From positions 62,001-126,000 of the forward strand of contig JAIOUW010000004.1 of NCBI GenBank assembly GCA_019931105.1: DNA of 64,000 bases, read 5' to 3'. Every line of letters begins with the position of its first letter. Within the stretch, counting starts at the first letter, position 1. The notes under the pieces are model-generated. The model saw nothing but the letters and a program-made list of their open reading frames with translations, searched no databases and was not told the DNA's origin. This document shows, piece by piece, positions 16,081 through 24,457 of the stretch. Both the position numbers and the translations under genes were made by a program. The stretch is from Flavobacteriaceae bacterium NBU2977. GTDB lineage: Bacteria > Bacteroidota > Bacteroidia > Flavobacteriales > Flavobacteriaceae.

Positions 16081-18477
16081 ATGGATTTACTAGTGAACTT
16101 CTTACCGGCCTTTGGTGTTTTGGCCTTGATTTATGTCTTCGTTAGGAGCGGATGGGTTTCAAAGCAAGATGTCGGGGATGAAAAGATGGCCCGGATCGCC
16201 AAAAACATTGCCGATGGTGCCATGTCTTTCTTAAAGGCCGAATATAAGATTCTCTCGATTTTCGTCGTGGCCGTAGCTGCACTTCTATTCGTCAAAGGAA
16301 GTAACGAGGTAGGCTCGAACGGTATGGTAGCGGTATCGTTCATTGTAGGTGCCATTTGTTCTGCTTTGGCAGGGTTTATCGGTATGAAGGTCGCTACCAA
16401 AGCGAATGTCAGAACTACCAATGCGGCAAGAACATCGTTGGGCAAGGCCCTAGAGGTTGCTTTCGCAGGCGGCGCCGTTATGGGCCTTGGTGTAGTTGGT
16501 CTCGGTGTTTTGGGTCTGAGCGGTCTGTTCAAGTTCTACAGTGGAATGGGCTGGGGCATCGGTGAGGTGCTGAACGTACTTTCCGGTTTTTCATTAGGAG
16601 CTTCCTCTATTGCACTTTTTGCGCGTGTTGGTGGTGGTATTTATACCAAAGCTGCCGATGTCGGTGCCGATTTGGTCGGTAAGGTAGAAGCAGGTATTCC
16701 AGAAGATCATCCGTTGAACCCCGCAACCATTGCCGATAACGTAGGAGATAATGTTGGTGATGTTGCCGGTATGGGCGCCGATTTATTTGAATCATATGTC
16801 GGGTCGATTATCGGTACGATGGTATTGGGTGCGGCCTTTACGCAGATTCCGGCATTTGAAGCAGCTTTTGATGGTTTAGGAGCAGTTTATCTACCACTGG
16901 TTTTGGCCGCGGTCGGAATCGTTATGTCCATTATAGGGACCTTCTTTGTAAGAGTTAAGGATGGCGGAAATCCCCAAACGGCATTGAACATAGGTGAGTT
17001 CGGTTCTGCCGGTCTTATGTTGGTCGCTTCCTATTTTATCATTGATATGATGCTTCCCGCAAGCTGGACTTTTGGAGGCAACGAATATACTTCATTGGGT
17101 GTTTTCTGGGCGGTACTTGCAGGTTTGGTCGCTGGTCTTGCTGTGGGTAAGATCACCGAATATTATACCGGTACGGGAACAAAGCCCGTAAATAGTATCG
17201 TGCGCCAGTCTGAAACTGGTGCTGCAACGAACATTATCGCAGGATTGGGTGTGGGCATGATGTCCACCATGTTCCCGATATTGTTCATTGCCGCTGCTAT
17301 TTTGGTGTCGCACCATTTTGCGGGATTATATGGAATCGCCATTGCTGCGGTAGGAATGCTTGCCAACACAGGAATTCAATTGGCCGTTGACGCCTATGGC
17401 CCGATTTCGGATAACGCGGGTGGTATAGCCGAAATGGCCGAATTGCCGAGTGAAGTACGCGAACGAACCGATAAATTGGATGCCGTTGGAAATACTACTG
17501 CTGCCATCGGAAAAGGTTTTGCTATCGCTTCTGCGGCTTTGACGGCTTTGGCCTTGTTCGCCGCCTTTATGCAAACGGCCAACGTGGTCGCGATCGACGT
17601 TTCAAAGCCAACGGTAATGGCCGGTTTGTTGGTCGGTGGAATGCTACCGTTTGTATTCTCGGCCTTGTCGATGAATGCAGTAGGTCGCGCTGCCATGGCC
17701 ATGATCGAAGAGGTGCGCCGCCAATTTAGGGACATTCCACAATTGAAAGCGGCCTTAGAGGTAATGAGGGCCGTTGATTCCGATATGTCAAAAGCGACTC
17801 CAGAGCAAAGGGCGATTTTCGATGCCGCTGATGGTGTTGCCGAATACGATAAGTGTGTTGCCATTTCTACGACCGCTTCGATCAAGGAAATGGTATTGCC
17901 CGGACTTTTGGCCATCGCCGTGCCCGTTGCGGTAGGCTTCATTGGAGGAGCTGAAATGTTGGGCGGACTATTGGCCGGTGTTACCACGGCAGGGGTTCTG
18001 ATGGCTATTTTTCAGTCAAATGCAGGAGGTGCGTGGGACAATGCAAAAAAAATGATCGAGGAACAAGGTAGAAAAGGTACCGATGCCCATAAGGCTGCCG
18101 TTGTCGGTGATACTGTTGGTGACCCGTTCAAGGATACTTCAGGGCCATCATTGAACATTCTTTTGAAATTGATGTCCGTTGTGGCTTTGGTCATTGCGCC
18201 AAGTATTGCCTTGAACGTTACGGGCATGGCCGGTAATGACAGTAACATCGAAAAAACCATAAAGGTGACCATGGATGCTAATGATAGTGATTTGGCCGAA
18301 GCTACCGTACAATATACAACGATGTTGAACGGTGAAGAGGTAACCGAGGAAAAGACCTTTAAAGGAACAAAGGCAGAAGTGGAAGCCCAGTTAAAGGAAT
18401 TTGAAGATACTACCATTGATTCAAAAGGGAAAGAAACTGAAATTACTATCGAAAAAGTTGATATAAAGAAGCAGTAA
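16081..18477 (+). CDS. hppA: Membrane-bound ion-translocating pyrophosphatase
   Basis: A 798-residue integral membrane enzyme coupling pyrophosphate hydrolysis to Na+ and/or H+ export. The substrate-binding repeat [10 protein letters not shown] is at 218-227. Glu237 in DLFESY is the position linked to Na+ pumping in the family (plant H+ enzymes have DLFGSYAE). [10 protein letters not shown] at 470-479 has Ala474 where K+-independent enzymes carry Lys, so it should be K+-dependent. Residues about 718-798 form an acidic hydrophilic tail (two short beta-rich repeats by eye) not part of the core enzyme. It has its own promoter and ends at a bidirectional terminator shared with tonB. Confidence 0.95.
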   Translation: MDLLVNFLPAFGVLALIYVFVRSGWVSKQDVGDEKMARIAKNIADGAMSFLKAEYKILSIFVVAVAALLFVKGSNEVGSNGMVAVSFIVGAICSALAGFIGMKVATKANVRTTNAARTSLGKALEVAFAGGAVMGLGVVGLGVLGLSGLFKFYSGMGWGIGEVLNVLSGFSLGASSIALFARVGGGIYTKAADVGADLVGKVEAGIPEDHPLNPATIADNVGDNVGDVAGMGADLFESYVGSIIGTMVLGAAFTQIPAFEAAFDGLGAVYLPLVLAAVGIVMSIIGTFFVRVKDGGNPQTALNIGEFGSAGLMLVASYFIIDMMLPASWTFGGNEYTSLGVFWAVLAGLVAGLAVGKITEYYTGTGTKPVNSIVRQSETGAATNIIAGLGVGMMSTMFPILFIAAAILVSHHFAGLYGIAIAAVGMLANTGIQLAVDAYGPISDNAGGIAEMAELPSEVRERTDKLDAVGNTTAAIGKGFAIASAALTALALFAAFMQTANVVAIDVSKPTVMAGLLVGGMLPFVFSALSMNAVGRAAMAMIEEVRRQFRDIPQLKAALEVMRAVDSDMSKATPEQRAIFDAADGVAEYDKCVAISTTASIKEMVLPGLLAIAVPVAVGFIGGAEMLGGLLAGVTTAGVLMAIFQSNAGGAWDNAKKMIEEQGRKGTDAHKAAVVGDTVGDPFKDTSGPSLNILLKLMSVVALVIAPSIALNVTGMAGNDSNIEKTIKVTMDANDSDLAEATVQYTTMLNGEEVTEEKTFKGTKAEVEAQLKEFEDTTIDSKGKETEITIEKVDIKKQ

Positions 18478-18491
18478 CTTCCAAAGTAAAT

Positions 18492-18528
18492 AAAAAAAGG
18501 GATGTAGGTTACTACATCCCTTTTTTTG
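18492..18528. terminator. Bidirectional terminator between hppA and tonB
   Basis: 9-bp stem GGGATGTAG/CTACATCCC (18499-18507 with 18512-18520), A-run before and T-run after, serving both converging genes. Confidence 0.9.
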
Positions 18529-18545
18529 TATTTATTACAATAGGT

Positions 18546-19247
18546 CTATTGTAATTTAAACGTAATAGGAATACTAAAAGGTACTTTGACAGGGGTGCCA
18601 CTTTGTTTTCCCGGTGTCATTTTAGGAAGTTTGCCTATGATTCTTGTTGCTTCTTCCCCTAGATTTTTATCAGGACTTCTGAGAATTCGTATTTCTCCGA
18701 TACTTCCATTCTTCTGAATGACAAAATTCATATAGACCTTTCCTTGAATATTCATTTCTTGGGCAATTTCCGGATAGCGAAAAGTATTTCTGATATGTTT
18801 TAACATCATCGTTTGAAAACAGGCCCGTTTGTCGGTTTCGTTTTCACATCCTGGAAATACCGGAACGCTTTCTATTACAGAGAAGGGTATGGCAATATCT
18901 TCTTCAGGTTCTTCGACCACCACACTGTCGATCGCGATGGGCGTATCCGGAAAAGGTTCGGTAACGGCAATAGGCGTTTCATCGATTTCGGGGTCGTCGG
19001 GCACAACATCTATTATTGTTGGCGCCACAGGTGGCGGGGGCGGAGGAGGGGTCTTTAACTGAAAAACAGGCACTTCTTCCGTTAAATCATCATCAACATC
19101 CATTGAGATGTATTGGGGGTAATTTGTTTCATACGTCTTCCATTCCAATGCTATAAAAGTCAATAACATGACCAAGGCCAGTCCGGTCAAAAAATAGACG
19201 CTCCTATTTCGGTTCAGATCTTTTTTAGGGTTCTTTTTTGGTTTCAT
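18546..19247 (-). CDS. Energy transducer TonB
   Basis: A 233-residue TonB protein: short basic cytoplasmic N-terminus, one membrane anchor at about 18-35, a proline-rich periplasmic stretch starting at about 66 (TPPPPPPPVAP), an acidic linker, and a C-terminal TonB domain (about 150-233) with IQGKVYMNFVIQKNGSIGEI and the ILRSPDKNLGEEATRII helix. It passes proton-motive force to outer-membrane TonB-dependent receptors. ExbB/ExbD are not adjacent, and Bacteroidota carry several tonB copies, so the receptor partner cannot be named. Confidence 0.92.
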   Translation of the reverse strand: MKPKKNPKKDLNRNRSVYFLTGLALVMLLTFIALEWKTYETNYPQYISMDVDDDLTEEVPVFQLKTPPPPPPPVAPTIIDVVPDDPEIDETPIAVTEPFPDTPIAIDSVVVEEPEEDIAIPFSVIESVPVFPGCENETDKRACFQTMMLKHIRNTFRYPEIAQEMNIQGKVYMNFVIQKNGSIGEIRILRSPDKNLGEEATRIIGKLPKMTPGKQSGTPVKVPFSIPITFKLQ

Positions 19248-19407
19248 AATTCTGTGGTTTTATGTTCGGCGAAATGAACTCGTCATAAAGCGAACAGGTT
19301 GAACATTACCATAAATCTAGAAGATGTACCCGCATCATAAAATAAGGATTGAGTGTAAGGGTCATCTGAACGAGTGAACAAGCCATTTTTTCATTTCGCA
19401 AACTACT

Positions 19408-19435
19408 TTGTGAATTCGGCCTTTTCCTATATTTG
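19408..19435 (+). promoter_or_regulatory. Promoter of the App1-type gene, probably leaderless
   Basis: TTG at 19408-19410, 17 bases, then TATATTTG at 19428-19435. The ATG is at 19441, only 5 bases after the element, so transcription should start at or next to the start codon. Confidence 0.6.
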
Positions 19436-19440
19436 GGCCA

Positions 19441-20445
19441 ATGGGAGTATTCGGCAAAAAAGACAAGTTACAGATCATCGCTTTTCAGACCTATGGTACC
19501 GATGCCCATCTGTATTTAAGGGGAAGGGCTTTGGAGGATGAAGAAATCGATTTGGCCGATAAAGGATTCTTCAAGTTGATCCGTAACACATACCAACGCT
19601 TTGATGCCGATGAAATAAAACATACACCTTTAAATATCAAATTGGTCGACGGAAGGGCCGTTTCGGGCGAGACCAATGATGACGGATATTATTTGATAGA
19701 CCTGCCGAGCAAAGATTTAAGTCAACTAATCAACGATGAAGGTTGGTTGCAATACGCGATTTCATACTCCGATTATTCGTTAAAAAGGGAAATTTTACAT
19801 GAAAATCGTTTTCCCGGAGAAATGATGATTCCTCATGAAGATGCTGAATTCGGGATCATCAGTGATATCGACGATACGATTCTGTGGACGGGAGTGGCTT
19901 CTTTTTTAAAATGGCGCGCCATTCTCCGTACTTTTTTTTCTAATGTGGGCCAACGGATCCCACTCAAAGGAGCTGCCAAACTTTACCACCGATTACACCA
20001 CGGAAAATCTGGTAAGGCCGTAAACCCGATTTTTTATGTAAGCAACAGTCCTTGGAACCTTTATCGGTACCTCGAATTCTTCCTGATCAAGAATAGCTTT
20101 CCCAAAGGGCCGATTCTTTTGAGAAGCTTGCGGGCCGCATTGACGAAAAACCACGATAATGACAGGCCACATAAGCAACACGAAATCCGTAATATTCTCA
20201 AAACGTACCCCGGTCTGAGTTTTATATTGATCGGGGATAGCGGAGAGTATGATGCTGATATTTATAAGGAAATAGCAGAAGAATATCCGAACCAGATATT
20301 GGCAATTTATTTAAGGGATGTCGGCCACAGAAAAAGAATGGTCCGGGTCAAGGATTTGTTCGCTGAATTTGATAGTACCCCGGTCTTGTTTGTGGAAAAC
20401 AGCGATCAATTGGAGCTACACGCCAAGCAAATAGGATTGTTATAG
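19441..20445 (+). CDS. App1 family (DUF2183) phosphatidate phosphatase-like protein
   Basis: A 334-residue protein. The N-terminal part (about 1-125) is beta-rich. The catalytic HAD-like domain begins with DIDDT at 142-146, the DxDxT signature of phosphatidate phosphatases, followed by FYVSNSPWNLYRYLEFFL and LIGDSGEYDADIY. Yeast App1 dephosphorylates phosphatidic acid; the substrate of bacterial members is untested. No signal peptide is visible. It converges on the deoxynucleoside kinase gene with only 20 bases between the stops. Confidence 0.88.
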   Translation: MGVFGKKDKLQIIAFQTYGTDAHLYLRGRALEDEEIDLADKGFFKLIRNTYQRFDADEIKHTPLNIKLVDGRAVSGETNDDGYYLIDLPSKDLSQLINDEGWLQYAISYSDYSLKREILHENRFPGEMMIPHEDAEFGIISDIDDTILWTGVASFLKWRAILRTFFSNVGQRIPLKGAAKLYHRLHHGKSGKAVNPIFYVSNSPWNLYRYLEFFLIKNSFPKGPILLRSLRAALTKNHDNDRPHKQHEIRNILKTYPGLSFILIGDSGEYDADIYKEIAEEYPNQILAIYLRDVGHRKRMVRVKDLFAEFDSTPVLFVENSDQLELHAKQIGLL

Positions 20446-20465
20446 CTTAATTTGTTCGCCCTTAA

Positions 20466-21080
20466 TTAAAAGAGTCCATTGATCTCTGCATCGATCTTAT
20501 TGATAATTGTTCCGAGATCTTCAGGGTTATCTACAAAATCAAGGTCATCGACGTCGATGACCAGCAAATTACCTTTTTCGTAGCCATGCACCCATGCCTC
20601 ATAACGTTCGTTCAGTCGGCTGAGATAATCGATTGAGATCGAGTTTTCATAATCCCTTCCTCTTTTATGTATCTGCTTGACAAGGTTGGGTATCGAACTT
20701 CTGAGATAGATCAGAAGATCGGGTGGTTGCACCAAACTCTCCATCAGTTCAAAAAGGCTTGAATAATTGGTGAAATCTCGGTTGGTCATCAAACCCATTG
20801 CATGTAGGTTTGGTGCAAAAATAAAGGCGTCTTCATAAATAGTACGGTCTTGTATGATATTCTTGCCACTTTCACGAATCTTTAATATTTGTCGGTAGCG
20901 ATGATTGAGGAAATAAATCTGGAGATTAAAGCTCCATCGCTCCATTTGGTTATAAAAATCATCGAGATACGGGTTGTCGACAACATCTTCGAAGTTGGCT
21001 TCCCATTTGTAATGATTGGCCAATAATTTGGTCAAAGTGGTTTTTCCGGCTCCAATGTTTCCTGCAACGGCAATATGCAT
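20466..21080 (-). CDS. Deoxynucleoside kinase
   Basis: A 204-residue kinase of the dNK/dGK-dAK family, phosphorylating deoxynucleosides for salvage. The P-loop GNIGAGKT is at 7-14, the substrate-site DRT at 78-80 lies in IIQDRTIYEDAF, and the LID region RGRDYENSI is followed by YLSRLNERYEAWV. Specificity cannot be read from the sequence alone; Bacteroidota homologues have been described as deoxyadenosine/deoxyguanosine kinases. It is followed on the other strand by the metK control region. Confidence 0.9.
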   Translation of the reverse strand: MHIAVAGNIGAGKTTLTKLLANHYKWEANFEDVVDNPYLDDFYNQMERWSFNLQIYFLNHRYRQILKIRESGKNIIQDRTIYEDAFIFAPNLHAMGLMTNRDFTNYSSLFELMESLVQPPDLLIYLRSSIPNLVKQIHKRGRDYENSISIDYLSRLNERYEAWVHGYEKGNLLVIDVDDLDFVDNPEDLGTIINKIDAEINGLF

Positions 21081-21298
21081 TTTTGCACTATTTTATGGTT
21101 GGTGTCTTGCTTTTGATGATGACGCACAATATACGAAGTATATCGAGTTTTGGAAAAAATAGTAGGTGAAATACGCTTTTGTTGTACAGAGTCAAGAAAA
21201 TGAAATTTAGGAAGGTCTACAACGCCCTATTCTTTTGTCCTGAAGGGATTTTTTGCCGAAAATTTAACCCCTCATATCAAAACTTAAGTGAAATAGTA

Positions 21299-21327
21299 TT
21301 GTCACCATAACAATTTTCATATTTTTG
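21299..21327 (+). promoter_or_regulatory. Promoter of metK
   Basis: TTG at 21299-21301, 18 bases, then TATTTTTG at 21320-21327. Transcription would begin just before the structured leader. The part of the gap before it (21081-21298) shows no convincing gene or structure. Confidence 0.65.
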
Positions 21328-21340
21328 CGTTCTCAAACGA

Positions 21341-21458
21341 GAGGATGGATTTGACTGATTGCAACCTCGAAATGTCGAAGATGAGTTCGGCGGAAAAAAT
21401 GCTAAAGCAGTTGATATAATTCGGTTATATCATTCTACTTGGTAACTCGGTCAGGTCC
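21341..21458 (+). ncRNA. SAM-II-type riboswitch candidate in the metK leader
   Basis: Pseudoknot architecture read directly: P1 GAGG (21341-21344) pairs with CCTC (21365-21368); inside its loop, GGATTTGACTGA (21347-21358) pairs over 12 positions (four G-U) with TCGGTCAGGTCC (21447-21458). The long loop between carries TTGCAACC, the conserved-looking GCTAAA at 21401, and an 8-bp hairpin TGATATAA/TTATATCA (21412-21419 with 21425-21432). A loop-embedded strand pairing downstream plus a GCTAAA segment is the SAM-II plan, here with an enlarged loop as in Bacteroidota variants. It sits 32 bases before metK, which makes SAM. An S-box relative is the alternative. Confidence 0.72.
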
Positions 21459-21490
21459 CCATAGATATAAATTATAATTATTTAAATCGT

Positions 21491-22747
21491 ATGTCATATT
21501 TATTCACTTCGGAATCGGTCAGTGAAGGCCATCCCGACAAAGTGGCCGATCAGATCAGTGATGCCCTATTAGACAACTTTTTAGCTTTTGACCCTGAGAG
21601 TAAAGTAGCTTGTGAGACCCTTGTGACTACCGGTCAGGTCGTATTGGCAGGAGAAGTAAAAAGCAATACTTATTTAGACGTTCAGAACATTGCCCGAGGT
21701 GTTATCAATAAAATCGGTTATACCGAAGGGGAATATCAGTTCAGTGGCGATTCTTGTGGGGTTATTTCGTTGATCCATGAACAGTCACAAGACATCAACC
21801 AAGGTGTCGATCGGGGCAAAAAAGAAGAACAAGGTGCCGGTGACCAAGGCATGATGTTCGGTTATGCCACAAAAGAGACCTCGAATTATATGCCCTTGGC
21901 TTTGGATATTTCACATAAGATCCTCCAGGTTTTGGCCGACTTGCGACGTGCGAAAAAAGAAATTAAATACTTACGCCCTGATGCAAAGTCGCAGGTAACC
22001 ATTGAATATTCAGACGATAATGTGCCCCAACGTATCGATGCCATCGTTATATCTACGCAACATGATGCTTTTGATAAGAACGATGACAAGATGTTGGCCA
22101 AGATCAAGAAAGACTTGATCGAGATTTTGATTCCGAAGGTCAAGAAAAAATTACCCAAAAAGGTCCAGAACCTTTTCGACGATCAGATTACCTATCACAT
22201 CAATCCTACAGGGAAGTTTGTAATCGGAGGCCCTCATGGTGATACCGGTTTGACGGGAAGAAAAATCATTGTTGATACCTATGGTGGAAAAGGAGCCCAC
22301 GGCGGAGGAGCTTTCAGCGGAAAAGATCCGAGTAAAGTTGACAGAAGTGCGGCATATGCTTCACGCCATATTGCCAAGAACTTGGTTGCCGCTGGTGTTG
22401 CTGATGAAATATTGGTACAAGTAAGCTATGCGATCGGAGTGGTCGAACCGACTTCGATATTTGTGGATACCTACGGCAGGTCGAATGTTGATTTGACCGA
22501 TGGTGAAATTGCAAAAAAGGTTGAGAGCTTATTCGATATGCGCCCTTTTGCCATTGAAAAGCGTCTAAAACTTAGAAATCCCATTTATCTTGAATCGGCC
22601 GCATATGGTCACATGGGCAAAGACCCCAAAGTGGTCAAGAAAGTCTATGAATCACCATATAATGGACGTGTTGAAAAAGAGGTCGAGCTTTTTACCTGGG
22701 AGAAATTAGACATGGTAGACAAGGTCAAAAAAGCATTCAAACTATAA
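21491..22747 (+). CDS. metK: S-adenosylmethionine synthetase
   Basis: A 418-residue enzyme making SAM from methionine and ATP. Motifs in order: [18 protein letters not shown] at the N-terminus, [13 protein letters not shown] (ATP-binding), [21 protein letters not shown] and [19 protein letters not shown] (phosphate-binding glycine-rich loop). Length is close to the usual 390-420. The leader carries a predicted SAM-sensing RNA, so end-product feedback is likely. Confidence 0.97.
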   Translation: MSYLFTSESVSEGHPDKVADQISDALLDNFLAFDPESKVACETLVTTGQVVLAGEVKSNTYLDVQNIARGVINKIGYTEGEYQFSGDSCGVISLIHEQSQDINQGVDRGKKEEQGAGDQGMMFGYATKETSNYMPLALDISHKILQVLADLRRAKKEIKYLRPDAKSQVTIEYSDDNVPQRIDAIVISTQHDAFDKNDDKMLAKIKKDLIEILIPKVKKKLPKKVQNLFDDQITYHINPTGKFVIGGPHGDTGLTGRKIIVDTYGGKGAHGGGAFSGKDPSKVDRSAAYASRHIAKNLVAAGVADEILVQVSYAIGVVEPTSIFVDTYGRSNVDLTDGEIAKKVESLFDMRPFAIEKRLKLRNPIYLESAAYGHMGKDPKVVKKVYESPYNGRVEKEVELFTWEKLDMVDKVKKAFKL

Positions 22748-22786
22748 ATTTTTCAAAAAAAGTAGGGAATTTAAATATTCCGACTA

Positions 22787-22794
22787 TATATTTG
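22787..22794 (+). promoter_or_regulatory. Promoter -7 element of metY
   Basis: TATATTTG matches TAnnTTTG about 30 bases before the SAM-I riboswitch. No clear TTG at normal spacing was found. Confidence 0.5.
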
Positions 22795-22824
22795 CCCCAA
22801 CAAAGTTCAAACACGTATTGAATA

Positions 22825-22957
22825 GTTATCAAGAAAGGTGGAGGGAATAGACCCTTTGAAGCCTTAGCAACCCTTTGTAATATCCGATGGCTATCGGTTC
22901 AAAGAAGGTGCTAAATTCTACTGTGTGCTGAATTCTATTCGGTATCCGGCAGATAAC
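22825..22957 (+). ncRNA. SAM-I (S-box) riboswitch upstream of metY
   Basis: P1 GTTATC (22825-22830) pairs with GATAAC (22952-22957). Between them are the S-box landmarks in order: AAGAAAGGTGGAGGGAA, ACCCTTTGAAGCC, TTAGCAACCC and AAGGTGCTAAATTCTA. A P3 hairpin (CCGATGG/CTATCGG) and a P4-type hairpin follow. The remaining 124 bases to the metY start show no obvious terminator, so translational or long-range control is possible. The 334-base gap is otherwise explained by the promoter and this RNA. Confidence 0.93.
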
Positions 22958-23081
22958 GTAAATAAATTACATCCGTAATTTTTCACTTTCTTATAACTTT
23001 TTGATTTAGCCGATTCGCATTGTCCGCGTTTTGGGTTTGGCTTTTTAATTATTTGTTTAACGATTAAAAATCCTTAAAATC

Positions 23082-24374
23082 ATGAGTAATCAAAAATTTT
23101 CAACGAACGCCCTTCATGCTGGGCATGACACAACTGCCAATGGTGGTACTAGGGCGGTGCCTATTTATCAGAGTACGGCCTATGTCTTCAACAATGCCGA
23201 CCATGCGGCGAATTTATTCAACCTGTCGGAACCCGGTTTCATCTACACGAGACTGAACAACCCTACCAATGATATTCTTGAACAACGCTTGGCTACTTTA
23301 GAGGGGGGTATTGCCGCAGTTGCGACGGCTTCCGGTACCGCGGCCATATCAACGGCGCTTTTGGTTCTTTTGCGTGCCGGTGATCATATAGTTGCCTCGA
23401 ACAGCCTTTACGGGGGTACTTATAATTTATTGTCGAATACTTTACCAAGACTGGGAATTACCACAACTTTTGTCGACCCCGAAGATCCCACCAATTTTGG
23501 AAAAGCAATTGAGGAAAATACGCGTGCAATTTTTGTGGAATCCTTGGGGAATCCGAAGTTGGATGTTCTCGATTTAAAAGCTATTTCCTCTGAAGCCAAG
23601 GCGGCCAAAATTCCTTTTATTGTAGACAATACGGTAGCGACGCCCGCTTTGTTGAATCCGATTGAATATGGCGCCAATATCGTTATCCATTCCCTGACCA
23701 AATACATCAATGGCAATGGCACTGCACTAGGTGGTGCTATTATCGATGCGGGAACTTTTGATTATGGCAATGGGAAATTTCCCGAGTTTACCGAGCCTTC
23801 CCCCGGTTATCACGGTTTGGTCTATCACGAAGCCTTGGGGCCTGCCGCTTTTATCGCCAAAGTTCGTATCGAGGGCCTTCGTGATTTCGGTGGGGCACCC
23901 AGCCCTTTCAATTCTTTCCAAATCATCCAAGGATTGGAAACTTTGGAAATACGCATGAAAAAACACAGTGAAAACGCCCTGGCACTTGCCGAGTGGCTTG
24001 AAGACAGAAATGAGGTGGCCTGGGTGAACTATCCCGGTTTGAAAACAAGTAAATACAAGGCACAAGCCGACGCCTATCTTCCAAAAGGCCAAAGCGGAAT
24101 CGTCACGTTTGGGGTAAAAGGCGGATTCGATTCCGCGAAAAAAATAGCCGACAACACAAAATTATTCTCCTTGTTGGCGAATATCGGCGACTCAAAATCA
24201 TTGATTATCCACCCGGCAAGTACGACCCACCAACAATTGGATGATGCGGCACAAGAATCGACCGGGGTAACGAAAGATTTGATCCGTCTTTCTGTCGGTC
24301 TTGAAGATTTGGAAGATTTAAAGGCAGATTTGAAAAGTGCGTTCGCCACTATCGACAAATCGGTTTTTGCTTAA
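23082..24374 (+). CDS. metY: O-acetylhomoserine aminocarboxypropyltransferase (sulfhydrylase)
   Basis: A 430-residue PLP enzyme forming homocysteine from O-acetylhomoserine and sulfide. The PLP lysine is Lys207 in HSLTKYINGNG. Other signatures are THALHAG-like N-terminus (TNALHAGHD), YTRLNNPTNDILEQRLA, ATASGTAAI and HPASTTHQQL. The longer C-terminal half and the YHGLVYHEALGPAAF insertion are typical of MetY rather than MetB/MetZ. It follows a SAM-I riboswitch and precedes the fused acetyltransferase-like/AK/HSD gene that should supply its substrate. Confidence 0.95.
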   Translation: MSNQKFSTNALHAGHDTTANGGTRAVPIYQSTAYVFNNADHAANLFNLSEPGFIYTRLNNPTNDILEQRLATLEGGIAAVATASGTAAISTALLVLLRAGDHIVASNSLYGGTYNLLSNTLPRLGITTTFVDPEDPTNFGKAIEENTRAIFVESLGNPKLDVLDLKAISSEAKAAKIPFIVDNTVATPALLNPIEYGANIVIHSLTKYINGNGTALGGAIIDAGTFDYGNGKFPEFTEPSPGYHGLVYHEALGPAAFIAKVRIEGLRDFGGAPSPFNSFQIIQGLETLEIRMKKHSENALALAEWLEDRNEVAWVNYPGLKTSKYKAQADAYLPKGQSGIVTFGVKGGFDSAKKIADNTKLFSLLANIGDSKSLIIHPASTTHQQLDDAAQESTGVTKDLIRLSVGLEDLEDLKADLKSAFATIDKSVFA

Positions 24375-24457
24375 AAGAATTAAGTCATAACGGGTACAGT
24401 GTCGGTGTTTTTATTTCGGCACTGGGCCCGCACTGACTCCGCTTTATACAATGATCC

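Noticed and set aside
21201-21305. Short frame starting ATGAAATTTAGG in the metK upstream gap
   Set aside because: About 30 codons, no family features, and it runs into the metK promoter.
24399-24423. Hairpin CAGTGTCG/CGGCACTG between metY and the fusion gene as a terminator
   Set aside because: No T-run follows; left unassigned.
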